A stretch of 64,000 bases of DNA. Source: Desulfobotulus pelophilus (lineage in GTDB: Bacteria > Desulfobacterota > Desulfobacteria > Desulfobacterales > ASO4-4). Of this stretch, positions 18,275 to 26,192 are shown one piece after another. Positions within the stretch are counted from its first letter, which is position 1. Every line of letters starts with the position of its first letter. The position numbers and the translations under genes are program-made. Location of the stretch: the NCBI RefSeq assembly GCF_026155325.1, contig NZ_JAPFPW010000015.1:1-64000 (forward strand), read 5' to 3'. The notes below the pieces were generated by a model. That model was not told the origin of the DNA. It saw nothing but the letters and a program-made list of their open reading frames with translations, and did not search any database.

Positions 18275-18949
18275 ATGGAAGAGAAAACAAATAAAAACAA
18301 GATGCCGGAAATTCCTTTTGATATGATTGAGGATGATCCCATTGCCCGTTTTTTTACCCGCGTGTGGGATGCCTGTAATACCTATACCCGAGAGCTTGTT
18401 ATTGGTGGCTTTGTGCTGATTGTGGTTTTGGCTGGTGGCTTTGGGTACTGGGGATGGCAGGTGGCGGCTGAAAGGGATGCAGCCACGCGCCTGGGGCTGG
18501 TCCTGCAGGCGGCGGAGGTGACAGAAAATGGCAGCTCATCTGTTTTGCTGGAAGAGCTGCGGGCTTTGCAGAACGACCGTCCGGGAACCCTTTCCGGCCG
18601 TATGGCCCGTATTTATGAGGCACGTATGCTGTTTGATTCAGGGGATGCTGAGGCCGCACTAGGAGCCTATGATGTGGCTTTTTCTTTGCTCGGAAAGGAC
18701 AAGTTGCTTGGCCGTCTGATCGTGTGGGAGAGGGCTCACGTCCGCTTGGCACTGGGGGATAAAGAAACGGCCCTTTCGGATTTTACGAGAATAGCATCGG
18801 AAAAAGATTTCTTTTTGCAGGAGTCTGCCATGTTCCATGTCGCTCGTCTGGAGGCGGAGATGGGAGCACCGGAAAAAAGTCGAGCGGCTTATGAGCGCAT
18901 GCTGGACCGCTATCCTGATTCACCCTACAGAGAGGTGCGTGTTTTCTGA
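18275..18949 (+). CDS. YfgM-like membrane-anchored tetratricopeptide protein
   Basis: A 224-residue protein with a cytoplasmic N-terminus, one transmembrane helix (about 44-65, VIGGFVLIVVLAGGFGYWGW) and a periplasmic helical-repeat region in which Ala-rich helices alternate (for example LGRLIVWERAHVRLALGDKETALSDFTRIA). This architecture is that of YfgM/DUF2133 proteins, which associate with the Sec translocon and periplasmic chaperones. In many genomes yfgM lies beside bamB/hisS; here it closes a plus-strand series after the PfkB kinase. Two intrinsic terminators follow. Confidence 0.78.
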   Translation: MEEKTNKNKMPEIPFDMIEDDPIARFFTRVWDACNTYTRELVIGGFVLIVVLAGGFGYWGWQVAAERDAATRLGLVLQAAEVTENGSSSVLLEELRALQNDRPGTLSGRMARIYEARMLFDSGDAEAALGAYDVAFSLLGKDKLLGRLIVWERAHVRLALGDKETALSDFTRIASEKDFFLQESAMFHVARLEAEMGAPEKSRAAYERMLDRYPDSPYREVRVF

Positions 18950-18971
18950 TGGTGTTTTTCGCTTGATGGGT

Positions 18972-19016
18972 ATGGCAGATGGTTCTGAATTCATTCAGAT
19001 ATCTGCCATTTTTTTT
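18972..19016 (+). terminator. Intrinsic terminator 1 after the YfgM-like gene
   Basis: ATGGCAGAT (18972-18980) pairs with ATCTGCCAT (19001-19009). Inside it TCTGAAT/ATTCAGA (18984-18999) forms a second stem, and a run of eight T residues follows directly. Confidence 0.85.
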
Positions 19017-19052
19017 GGGTTTAATATTTTACGGTCTGCCTTTTTAACAAGA

Positions 19053-19083
19053 AAGCGGACCGGGGTCAGTCGGTCCGCTTTTC
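19053..19083 (+). terminator. Intrinsic terminator 2 after the YfgM-like gene
   Basis: AAGCGGACCG (19053-19062) pairs with CGGTCCGCTT (19071-19080) around an 8-nt loop, followed by T residues. It lies 37 bp after the first terminator and may serve as a back-up. Confidence 0.85.
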
Positions 19084-19352
19084 TAGGGAGAATGCCTTGT
19101 TTGTTAGCATTATGATTAGCAAGTGTTGTGCCACTTGGCTGGATTGTTGTTTTTTTTGTATAAAAACAATGGTTTGCCTTGTTATTTGCTGGTCGGTGCG
19201 GATGGGGTCTGTGTATAGTTTCGAAACAGCGGGTTCATAAATTTGAACTTTGTAGTCTTCTGTGTGGGAGACTTCTTTATAAGCGCTTGTTTTTTATTTT
19301 TATTCCGATGTTCATTTTTATTAACTCAGTGGTGTGGATTTTATGAACAGCG

Positions 19353-20750
19353 TCATGAATCTGCCTTGTCACGGGAAGAGCCCACGCGGATGTTGTATTT
19401 TTTTATTTTCTGATGCAGCCCGCTTTTAGTGATTCCCAGGCGGGCTGCGGCATGGGCCTGTATATGGTCGGAAGCTTTCAGGGCACGTTCAATGAGTTCC
19501 TTTTCCACATGGGCAAGGCTGTCGCTGAGTGAGGCCTCCGGCAGTGCCAGTGGAATGGCCGGTGACAGGGTATTTTGTTCCCGGATTTCTTTTGGAAGAT
19601 CCTCTGGGGTGATCATGGGGCCGGGGGCAAGAAGGACGGCCCTTTCCATGACATTCTCCAGCTGGCGAACATTGCCGGGCCATGCGTAGTCAAGAAGATG
19701 CTTTCGGCATGGGCTGCTGAGGCCGGAGAGAGGTTGCCCATCGGTCCTCTGCGGTGAAAATTTCTGTAAAAAAGCCTCGGCAAGGAGCAGAATATCGTTA
19801 TCCCTTTCCCTCAGAGGTGGAATTTTAAAGTGAACAACATGGAGTCTGTAGTAAAGATCTTCCCGGAACCGTTCCTTGCGCACTTCTTCATGGAGTTTTT
19901 TGTTGGTGGCAGCCATCAGACGGAAGTCAACGGAAATGGTTTTGCCTCCACCGACCCGCTCAATGGTTTTTTCCTGAAGCACGCGCAGGAGTTTTACCTG
20001 CATTTGGGGGCTTAATTCTCCTATTTCATCCAGAAACAGGGTGCCTCCGTCAGCCAGCTCAAACCGTCCTTTCCTCATGGAGATTGCGCCGGTAAAAGCA
20101 CCTTTTTCATGGCCGAACAATTCAGATTCAAGAAGGCTTTCCGCAAGTGCCGTGCAGTTGACGGCAATGAAAGGCTTTTCTTTTCTGGGACTGTTGAAAT
20201 GCAGGGCGCGGGCCACCAGTTCTTTGCCTGTGCCTGATTCTCCTTCGATGAGTATGGTTGCTGTGGATGGAGCGACTTTCCGTATGGTGGCATAGATCTG
20301 CTGCATGGCTTCGCTTTTGCCTATGATACTTGAAAATGAAAAGCGGTCTGCAATCATTGCCCGGAGTTGCCGGTTTTCGCGGACAACCCGGTAGAGATCC
20401 ATGGCTTTTCCTACATGCTGGATAAGGGTCTCATTTTCAAAAGGTTTCAGGATGTAGGTGTAGGCACCCTGCTGCATGGCCTCGACGGCTTTTTCCACGG
20501 TGCCGTGAGCCGTCATCATGATGACGGGAAGATCCGGTTGCTTGTTTTTGATTGCTCTCAAAAGGGAAATTCCGTCCATGCCGGGCATGCGCATATCTGT
20601 TAGAACAAGGTCTATTTCTGACTCTGTCAGCAGTGTAAGGGCCTCCTCGCCGGAATGACAGCTCAGTGTCTCATAGTTTTCCTCTTCAAGGATTGCGCTG
20701 AGAATGCGGGGGTAGTTTTTTTCATCATCAACGATGAGTATGGTTTCCAT
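19353..20750 (-). CDS. Sigma-54-dependent response regulator (NtrC/ZraR type)
   Basis: A 465-residue three-domain regulator. The receiver (1-120) has phospho-acceptor D52 in LTDMRMPGMDG and the usual K102. The AAA+ sigma-54 interaction domain (about 140-365) has Walker A GESGTGKE (170-177), the sigma-54 contact loop GAFTGA (217-222) and Walker B TLFLDEIGEL. A C-terminal Fis-type helix-turn-helix ends the protein (about 415-455, AAARLGITKSGLHQKIKKY). It starts 23 bp before the stop of the cognate kinase gene, so the pair is translationally coupled. Target promoters are not evident. Confidence 0.95.
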   Translation of the reverse strand: METILIVDDEKNYPRILSAILEEENYETLSCHSGEEALTLLTESEIDLVLTDMRMPGMDGISLLRAIKNKQPDLPVIMMTAHGTVEKAVEAMQQGAYTYILKPFENETLIQHVGKAMDLYRVVRENRQLRAMIADRFSFSSIIGKSEAMQQIYATIRKVAPSTATILIEGESGTGKELVARALHFNSPRKEKPFIAVNCTALAESLLESELFGHEKGAFTGAISMRKGRFELADGGTLFLDEIGELSPQMQVKLLRVLQEKTIERVGGGKTISVDFRLMAATNKKLHEEVRKERFREDLYYRLHVVHFKIPPLRERDNDILLLAEAFLQKFSPQRTDGQPLSGLSSPCRKHLLDYAWPGNVRQLENVMERAVLLAPGPMITPEDLPKEIREQNTLSPAIPLALPEASLSDSLAHVEKELIERALKASDHIQAHAAARLGITKSGLHQKIKKYNIRVGSSRDKADS

Positions 20751-22227
20751 GGGATCTGTCCTCTCCGGTTGGATCAGGGCTTGCGGAAGGCAGAGTTATT
20801 TTTACTCTGGCGCCGCCTTCCTGCCGGTTGCTGATATCCATGCTGCCTCCGTGGGCGACGAGAATTTTATCTACAATACCAAGACCGAGACCCGTTCCTT
20901 TTTCTTTTGTGGTGAAAAAGGGCTCCCTGATTTTTGTAAGTATTGTTTCCGGAACTCCCGGCCCGCTGTCTTCAAAAATAATGTGGATTCTGCCCGGGTC
21001 ATTGAGAATGGAGATTCGAATTTTACCCCCTTGAGGCATGGCCTGCATGGCATTGAGGATGAGGTTAAGAAATGCCTGATAAAGCAATGCAGGGTCAGCT
21101 GTAATTTCAGGCACTTTGGGAGCGCAGTAGATCTGAAGGTCGAAGTTGTCATTTTCCAGTTCCTGCAAAAGAAAAAGTTTGTTTTTTTGCAGGATATCGT
21201 TGGGATGGCAAGGGACAGGTGCCATGCTTCTGGGGCGGGCATAGGTAAGAAAGTCTGTAATGATGGCATTCATGCGTGTGGATTCCTCAACAATGACCTG
21301 CGCAATGGTATTGCCGGGATCCAGTCGGTTAAGTTTTTTCTGCAGGAGCTCTGCTGAGCTGCGTATAATGCCCAGAGGGTTGCGGATTTCATGGGAGATG
21401 GTTGCTGTCATTTCGCCAAGAGCAGAGAGGTGACGGTTCTGGTTAACCTCTTCTTTGAGACGGAGTTGTTCCTGATTTCTTTCTTCGATAATTCTTTCCC
21501 CTTTTTTTACAATGGTTCTCAGAATAAGGAAGAGGATTCCCATGACAAGGGAGCTTGTGAGAATGACCAGCAACTGAAGGCGGAAAATTTTTCTGTAGTC
21601 ATCGGAAACGTTTTGAACAATTTCCACAACACCGATGATGGGGCCGGAAAGAGAGGCTGTTGCATCTTCCATGCGCAGGGGAGCAAAGGTCGTGATGCGG
21701 GTGACACGGGGAAAGCGGAAGAGTATTTCCCACATGTTGCCAATCTGGACAAAGGATGTGGTGGATTCTCCTTTCATGGCTTTTTGGTAACCCGTGCCGC
21801 CCAGGTTTTTTTCCCCGACAATTTCGGTGTTAAAGCTGTAGGATATGATGTTGTCAAGATCATAAATGTTGACCATGTCCGGATGGAAACTGTGGAGAGT
21901 GTTTCGGATTACAGCGTCCATACGCTGGAACTGTTCTGGATCTTTGAGCTGGATCTGCCCGTACTGAAAATAAACCGGAAGAAGAAACTGCATAAAAATT
22001 TGATGGTTAAGATTTTCTACAAGGAGTTTGCCATACTCTTCGCTTTTTTGGATTAAAAGATTGCGCACCAGGTGGCTGTGCAGGGTGGAAAGGATGATGG
22101 CCCCGATAAACATGAGAACGAGACTGCTGAAAGTAAAATATTTTACGAGGGTAAATGATTCGCTCGGAGAAGCTGTTTTTTTGGAAGAGGGTGGTTCCGG
22201 GGCGGAAATCAGCTTGAAATTACTCAT
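20728..22227 (-). CDS. Two-transmembrane sensor histidine kinase, partner of the sigma-54 regulator
   Basis: A 499-residue kinase with TM1 about 28-50, a periplasmic sensor about 51-215 (single-Cache-like layout, not proven), TM2 about 217-238 and a coiled linker. HisKA carries H279 in GEMTATISHEIRNPLG. The ATPase has an NAMQAMPQGG N box, DSGPGVPE and GTGLGLGI. The NtrB/ZraS-like kinase core (SHEIRNPLG) fits a sigma-54 regulator partner. The genes overlap by 23 bp. The pilMNOPQ operon diverges 729 bp away, so a pilus-related role is possible but unproven. Confidence 0.93.
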   Translation of the reverse strand: MSNFKLISAPEPPSSKKTASPSESFTLVKYFTFSSLVLMFIGAIILSTLHSHLVRNLLIQKSEEYGKLLVENLNHQIFMQFLLPVYFQYGQIQLKDPEQFQRMDAVIRNTLHSFHPDMVNIYDLDNIISYSFNTEIVGEKNLGGTGYQKAMKGESTTSFVQIGNMWEILFRFPRVTRITTFAPLRMEDATASLSGPIIGVVEIVQNVSDDYRKIFRLQLLVILTSSLVMGILFLILRTIVKKGERIIEERNQEQLRLKEEVNQNRHLSALGEMTATISHEIRNPLGIIRSSAELLQKKLNRLDPGNTIAQVIVEESTRMNAIITDFLTYARPRSMAPVPCHPNDILQKNKLFLLQELENDNFDLQIYCAPKVPEITADPALLYQAFLNLILNAMQAMPQGGKIRISILNDPGRIHIIFEDSGPGVPETILTKIREPFFTTKEKGTGLGLGIVDKILVAHGGSMDISNRQEGGARVKITLPSASPDPTGEDRSHGNHTHR

Positions 22228-22956
22228 GTACGGGCATTTCTTTTGTTGAGGTTGTCAGTATCTGGAGTCTATGTATCACGGATACACAGGGAGTGTAGTG
22301 GATTTGCCGACTAAGCTCAATACGGGGAGCTTGACATTTTTTGTCGATTTCGGACAAAAAATGTCATTTTTTTATGAGGGCACCTTGCTCAAGGGTAGCC
22401 AAAGGATGGTTTGCAGTGGATGTAAATTAATTTTTCATATGGCCTGTGATTTGCTTTTTCTGAATTCGGTTATTTGTCTGAAAAAAAATGGTTTTGCTCC
22501 TTGAAGAGTAAAATCCTTTGGACAGGTATGAGGGTAGCCCGTTGATCAGCTCAGGGCGACCGGTAAACCATGGGTAATCTTTTCAGAATGCATGGAAAGA
22601 AAAGCGAAACGCTAGTCTACATATACTTTCTTTCTGATTCAGGGCACAGCATAAAGTATAAGAGATCGTTTCAAAAGGTAAAAACATATAAAAATATTGA
22701 CTTGAACGTTGTTTTGCATGAAAAATGGAAAATCTTCCAGACATATGCTCATTGCAGATGTTTTCTTTGTCGACCCTGTTCAGCCTATCCTTTCGGCCAG
22801 GTAATAGGGGGTGTCTGCAACAGGAATCTTGGCCGCTGTAGTCCATGCTGCTGTATTCAGAGTGTGTCTGGCTGGATCCTCTCATGTACCGGGAAGGTAT
22901 TGCTGAAGAAGCACATACCCATAATGTTTTCATGAAAACGGGTTAGAAAGGCTGCC
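22228..22956. other. Long intergenic region between the two-component genes and pilM
   Basis: This 729-bp region separates divergent operons. It contains a perfect 14-bp hairpin with a T tail (22332-22373), a small hairpin just before it (AAGCTC/GAGCTT, 22313-22332), and a widely spaced 9-bp inverted repeat CCAAAGGAT/ATCCTTTGG (22399-22407 and 22513-22521). A hairpin immediately precedes pilM (22896-22919). GGGTAGCC occurs twice (within 22393-22400 and 22532-22539). No coding frame looks convincing. Confidence 0.55.
22332..22373 (+). terminator. Strong plus-strand terminator-like hairpin with no plus-strand gene upstream
   Basis: TGACATTTTTTGTC (22332-22345) and GACAAAAAATGTCA (22353-22366) pair perfectly over 14 bp with a 7-nt loop, followed by seven T residues. 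Only the plus orientation has a T tail. Since the gene to its left runs leftwards, this suggests a short plus-strand transcript ending here, or a palindromic protein-binding site. Confidence 0.6.
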
Positions 22957-24012
22957 ATGTTGTTTGGAAAGACAAATCATCTAGTAGGGCTGGATATTGG
23001 TTCGGCCATGGTGAAGGCGGCGGAACTGGTGGAAACCAAAAAGGGGATGGTTCTCAGGCGCTTCGGGGCATTAGCTCTCAAAGCTGGTGCCATAGAAGAT
23101 GGCATTATCAAGGATCCTGAGCATGTTGCTGCCGTCATCCGGGAACTTTTTTCGCTTTACCAGCTTCGCAATGACAGGGTTGCTCTGTCCATTGGCGGGT
23201 ATTCTGCCATTATCAAAAAAATCAGCATGCCTGTGATGGAAGAAGATGCCCTTCAAAAAAGTATTCTTGTGGAGGCAGAACAGTATATTCCATTCGATAT
23301 TCAGGATATCCGTATGGATTTCCAGGTGATGGGGGAAAATCCACAAAATCCGAATCAGCTGAACGTGCTTCTCGTTGCGGCCAAGAAAGATCTGGTCACC
23401 CAGTATGTGGAAGTGGCAGAGCTTGCCGGTCTGACCCCGGCCGTTGTGGATGTCGATGCCCTGGCAGTTCAGAATATTTATGAGTTTGTTCACGGTATTT
23501 CTTCAGAGGAAGTGGTCCTGCTGAACGTGGGGGCAGCAAAGATGTCCCTGAATATCGTGAAGGAGGGAGATTCCATATTTATGAGGGATGTTTCCCTTGG
23601 TTCCCGGCAGATTGATTCGAGAATCCGTTCCTTCACGGGATGTTCGGAAGAAGAGGCAGAGTCTCTGAAAATGGCCGGTGGCGGAAAAAAAATGCCAGAA
23701 GAAGAGTACTCTGGCGTTGTTGGTCAGGTTGTCGGCCAGTGGTGTACGGAAATAGGAAGGGCTCTGGACTTTTTTTATTCCACCTACCCAGGAGACCGGG
23801 TTGAAAAAATTGTTCTTTGCGGTGGAGGAGCCCATCTCGAAACCTTCAGGGATGCACTGGCCGCACAGACCGGATCCGAGGTTACGGTGATGAATCCCTT
23901 TGGGCTGGTACATGTGGATCTCGATAAAATTGATGAGGATGATATCCGGAAAATGGCTCCCCAGGCTGCTGTATGTATGGGCTTGGCGCTGAGAAAGATG
24001 GAAGACAAATGA
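22957..24012 (+). CDS. pilM: Type IV pilus inner-membrane platform protein PilM
   Basis: A 351-residue actin-like ATP-binding protein of the PilM family. Phosphate-1 is in VGLDIGSAMVKAAEL (about 10-24), the central block is VDVDALAVQNIYEF, and the second nucleotide loop is VLCGGGAHLETF. PilM binds the cytoplasmic tail of PilN (the INLLP motif) to link the pilus motor to the alignment complex. It is the first gene of pilMNOPQ; its TGA overlaps the pilN ATG. Length equals the family norm. Confidence 0.97.
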   Translation: MLFGKTNHLVGLDIGSAMVKAAELVETKKGMVLRRFGALALKAGAIEDGIIKDPEHVAAVIRELFSLYQLRNDRVALSIGGYSAIIKKISMPVMEEDALQKSILVEAEQYIPFDIQDIRMDFQVMGENPQNPNQLNVLLVAAKKDLVTQYVEVAELAGLTPAVVDVDALAVQNIYEFVHGISSEEVVLLNVGAAKMSLNIVKEGDSIFMRDVSLGSRQIDSRIRSFTGCSEEEAESLKMAGGGKKMPEEEYSGVVGQVVGQWCTEIGRALDFFYSTYPGDRVEKIVLCGGGAHLETFRDALAAQTGSEVTVMNPFGLVHVDLDKIDEDDIRKMAPQAAVCMGLALRKMEDK

Positions 24013-24563
24013 TACGAATTAATCTTTTGCCGTTCAGGGCGGCACGGAAGAAAGAGAATATCCGTCGTCAGGTTTCCATTTTCCTGCTTTCCCTTGTACT
24101 GGTTTTTCTGGTGATGGGTGTTGCTTATATGCGGATGGAAACCCAGGTGAGAGAAAGCCGTGATGTTCTTGAACGATTGCGGAAAGAAGCCACTACCCTT
24201 GAAAGAGAAGCCAGGGAGGTTGGAGTTATCCGCAGGGAGCTGGAACTTCTGAATCAGAAAATCGCTGTCCTCGAGTCCCTTGAAACAGGCAGACGGGGGT
24301 CGGTGGATATTTTTGAAGCACTTACGGATGCTGTGATTGCTCAGCGTATGTGGCTTCTTACTTACAGAGAAGATGGCGGATCGGTACGAATGAGCGGACT
24401 GGCCCTTGATGATAAAACCGTTGCGGATTTTATGACTAATCTTGAAAAAAGCGGGTTCTTTTCCTCCGTCAGCCTTGAGAGTGTGCGGCAGCAGATGCAG
24501 GGTAATATTGCTCTGAGGGCTTTTTCCCTGGTATGTCAGAAAGAAAATCCTGCAGGTTCTTAA
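24009..24563 (+). CDS. pilN: Type IV pilus assembly protein PilN
   Basis: A 184-residue bitopic protein beginning MIRINLLPFRAARKKE, the INLLP motif bound by PilM. It has one membrane helix (about 22-42), a coiled-coil stretch (RESRDVLERLRKEATTLERE) and a periplasmic ferredoxin-like domain. The start is the ATG overlapping the pilM stop (ATGA). With PilO it forms the periplasmic alignment complex. Confidence 0.95.
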   Translation: MIRINLLPFRAARKKENIRRQVSIFLLSLVLVFLVMGVAYMRMETQVRESRDVLERLRKEATTLEREAREVGVIRRELELLNQKIAVLESLETGRRGSVDIFEALTDAVIAQRMWLLTYREDGGSVRMSGLALDDKTVADFMTNLEKSGFFSSVSLESVRQQMQGNIALRAFSLVCQKENPAGS

Positions 24564-24582
24564 TAAGGCGAAGGTAAACATT

Positions 24583-25263
24583 ATGACAGAAGATCGAAAA
24601 AAGAAAGCTGGGGGGAATGTAACCAAGCAGCTGGCCGATGCCAGTGCCCGGCTGGAACCTTTTTTTAACCAGATTAATGGTCTTACACGATTGCAGAGAT
24701 TTCTGGTGGTTGCGGTGACCATGGTAGTTCTTTGTGGTGGTTTTTTTTATCTTCTTTATCTTCCTAAAATGCAGGCGTTGGCCCAGATCCGTGAGGATAC
24801 CCGTTTGGTGGAAGATAGAATTGTCAGGGCACGGGCTAATCTTCGGCAGCTCAAGCCCCTTCAGGAAGAGAGAGCCGAAAAAGAGATGGCTTTTAAAGAG
24901 GCCATGAGGGCATTGCCGGAAAGACGAGAAATTCCGATGTTTCTGTCATCCATTTCTGCTTCCGGCAGAGATGCCGGACTGGATTTTTTGCTGTTTAAAC
25001 CGGAGTCAGAGGTCCTGAGGGAATTTTATGCCGAAATTCCTGTATCCGTAGAAATGGTTGGCGGTTTTCATGAAACGGTAACCTTTCTCGATCACCTTGC
25101 CAGAATGCCTCGTGTGGTGAATGTTCGCGGGGTGGAAATGCAGAGCCAGGCGGATAGGGAAAAGGGGCAGACGATACGGACGCGATGTCAGATTGTGACC
25201 TATCGTTTTGTGGAGGTAGCATCTGCATCCGGTGAGTCTGCACAGAGAGGTCACGCGCAATGA
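24583..25263 (+). CDS. pilO: Type IV pilus assembly protein PilO
   Basis: A 226-residue bitopic protein. One membrane helix (about 43-63, LVVAVTMVVLCGGFFYLLYL) is followed by a coiled coil (VEDRIVRARANLRQLKPLQ) and the periplasmic domain typical of PilO (LPERREIPMFLSSISASGRDAGL). It heterodimerises with PilN. The start follows pilN by 19 bp; the end overlaps pilP by 4 bp (ATGA). Confidence 0.94.
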   Translation: MTEDRKKKAGGNVTKQLADASARLEPFFNQINGLTRLQRFLVVAVTMVVLCGGFFYLLYLPKMQALAQIREDTRLVEDRIVRARANLRQLKPLQEERAEKEMAFKEAMRALPERREIPMFLSSISASGRDAGLDFLLFKPESEVLREFYAEIPVSVEMVGGFHETVTFLDHLARMPRVVNVRGVEMQSQADREKGQTIRTRCQIVTYRFVEVASASGESAQRGHAQ

Positions 25264-26189
25264 TGAGAATAAGCAGAAAAGTCGGTTTGGACCGGAGACT
25301 GTGGCTGGGGGTATGGATAACACTTCTGATTCTCCCTTTCGGCTGTGGAGAAGATTCTGCCCCTGTTCCAGAGCCTGAAAAAGTTGAGGTGGTAAGGCGA
25401 AATATTATTTTCCCTGAGCCCGAAAAGAAGGCGGAAGGGCAGGAGGGAGTGGTATCTTCCCATGGAATACCAGACGTTTCTGATATGACGGAAGCGATGG
25501 ATGACAGCGATGGTGTGATGCTTCCCGCCGGAACGGAAGCGGATGAAGGGGAGGAAAAGGCAGAAAGCCTCCTGCCTCCGGATGTGGTGGCCGCTGCTGA
25601 AGAAACAGCGGGGACGGAAGAGGGGGTTGAGGCTGGCCTCTCTGTTATGCCGGAAAGGCAGGAATCAGGAGACCTGATTCTCGAGGTGGAAGAAATAAAG
25701 ACCGATGACGGCGCTGCTGAAGGTAGCAATGAATCGGAAGGATCCATTGCTGAGGTTGTCGCCGAGGGTTTCACACCGGCTCTTTTTCTTCAGGAGGGTC
25801 TGCTGGAAGGTGAAGGAGGCTTTGCAATCTATGATCCTTCCGGCCGGATCGATCCTTTTCGCCCACTGATTCAGGAAAGACCTCAGGTGCGCCAGAGAGA
25901 AGATCGCCCGGAAAGACGTGTGCCTCAGACTCCTCTTGAAAAGGTTGCTTTGAGTCAGTTGAAACTTGTGGGGATTGTGAGGTCTCCCATGGGGTCCAGG
26001 GCAATGGTGGAGGAATCCAGCGGGCGAGGCTATGTGGTGACGGAAGGAACTTATATTGGCATGAACGGAGGAAGGGTTACGGCCATTGAGCGGGAGCGTA
26101 TCGTGGTTACGGAAATCGTTGAAAGTCTTTCCGGAGAATTCCGGGAGGAACAACGGGAACTGAAACTCCAGAAGCCGACCGGAGAATAG
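25260..26189 (+). CDS. pilP: Type IV pilus lipoprotein PilP with long acidic linker
   Basis: A 309-residue protein, much longer than the usual about 170-180 residues of PilP. The N-terminus has a signal with lipobox-like LPFGC (Cys near 26). Residues about 35-190 are low-complexity and strongly acidic (Glu/Ala/Gly-rich, for example EADEGEEKAESL). The C-terminal 110 residues are a standard PilP domain, with the family motif YDPSGRIDPFRPL and the beta strands LKLVGIVRSPMGSRAMVEE. PilP links PilNO to the PilQ secretin. The spacer may bridge a wider periplasm. Confidence 0.92.
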   Translation: MMRISRKVGLDRRLWLGVWITLLILPFGCGEDSAPVPEPEKVEVVRRNIIFPEPEKKAEGQEGVVSSHGIPDVSDMTEAMDDSDGVMLPAGTEADEGEEKAESLLPPDVVAAAEETAGTEEGVEAGLSVMPERQESGDLILEVEEIKTDDGAAEGSNESEGSIAEVVAEGFTPALFLQEGLLEGEGGFAIYDPSGRIDPFRPLIQERPQVRQREDRPERRVPQTPLEKVALSQLKLVGIVRSPMGSRAMVEESSGRGYVVTEGTYIGMNGGRVTAIERERIVVTEIVESLSGEFREEQRELKLQKPTGE

Positions 26190-26192
26190 ATT

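Larger units (their letters stand above)
18950..19352. other. AT-rich intergenic stretch with two terminators
   Basis: This 403-bp region separates the convergent YfgM-like and sigma-54 regulator genes. The left part contains the two terminators listed separately; the rest (19084-19352) is AT-rich and shows no gene or clear signal. Confidence 0.6.

Noticed and set aside
22271-22504. 77-codon plus-strand frame next to the terminator hairpin
   Set aside because: No ribosome site, unusual composition, and it runs through the hairpin.
22520-22600. Possible cyclic-di-GMP riboswitch before pilM
   Set aside because: Some short segments (GGGTAGCC, GGTAAACC) recall that class, but the conserved core order and tetraloop/receptor are missing.
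22701-22718. Possible sigma-54 promoter upstream of pilM (TTGAACGTTGTTTTGCA)
   Set aside because: It has the GC element but GA in place of the invariant GG, and it lies more than 230 bp from pilM.
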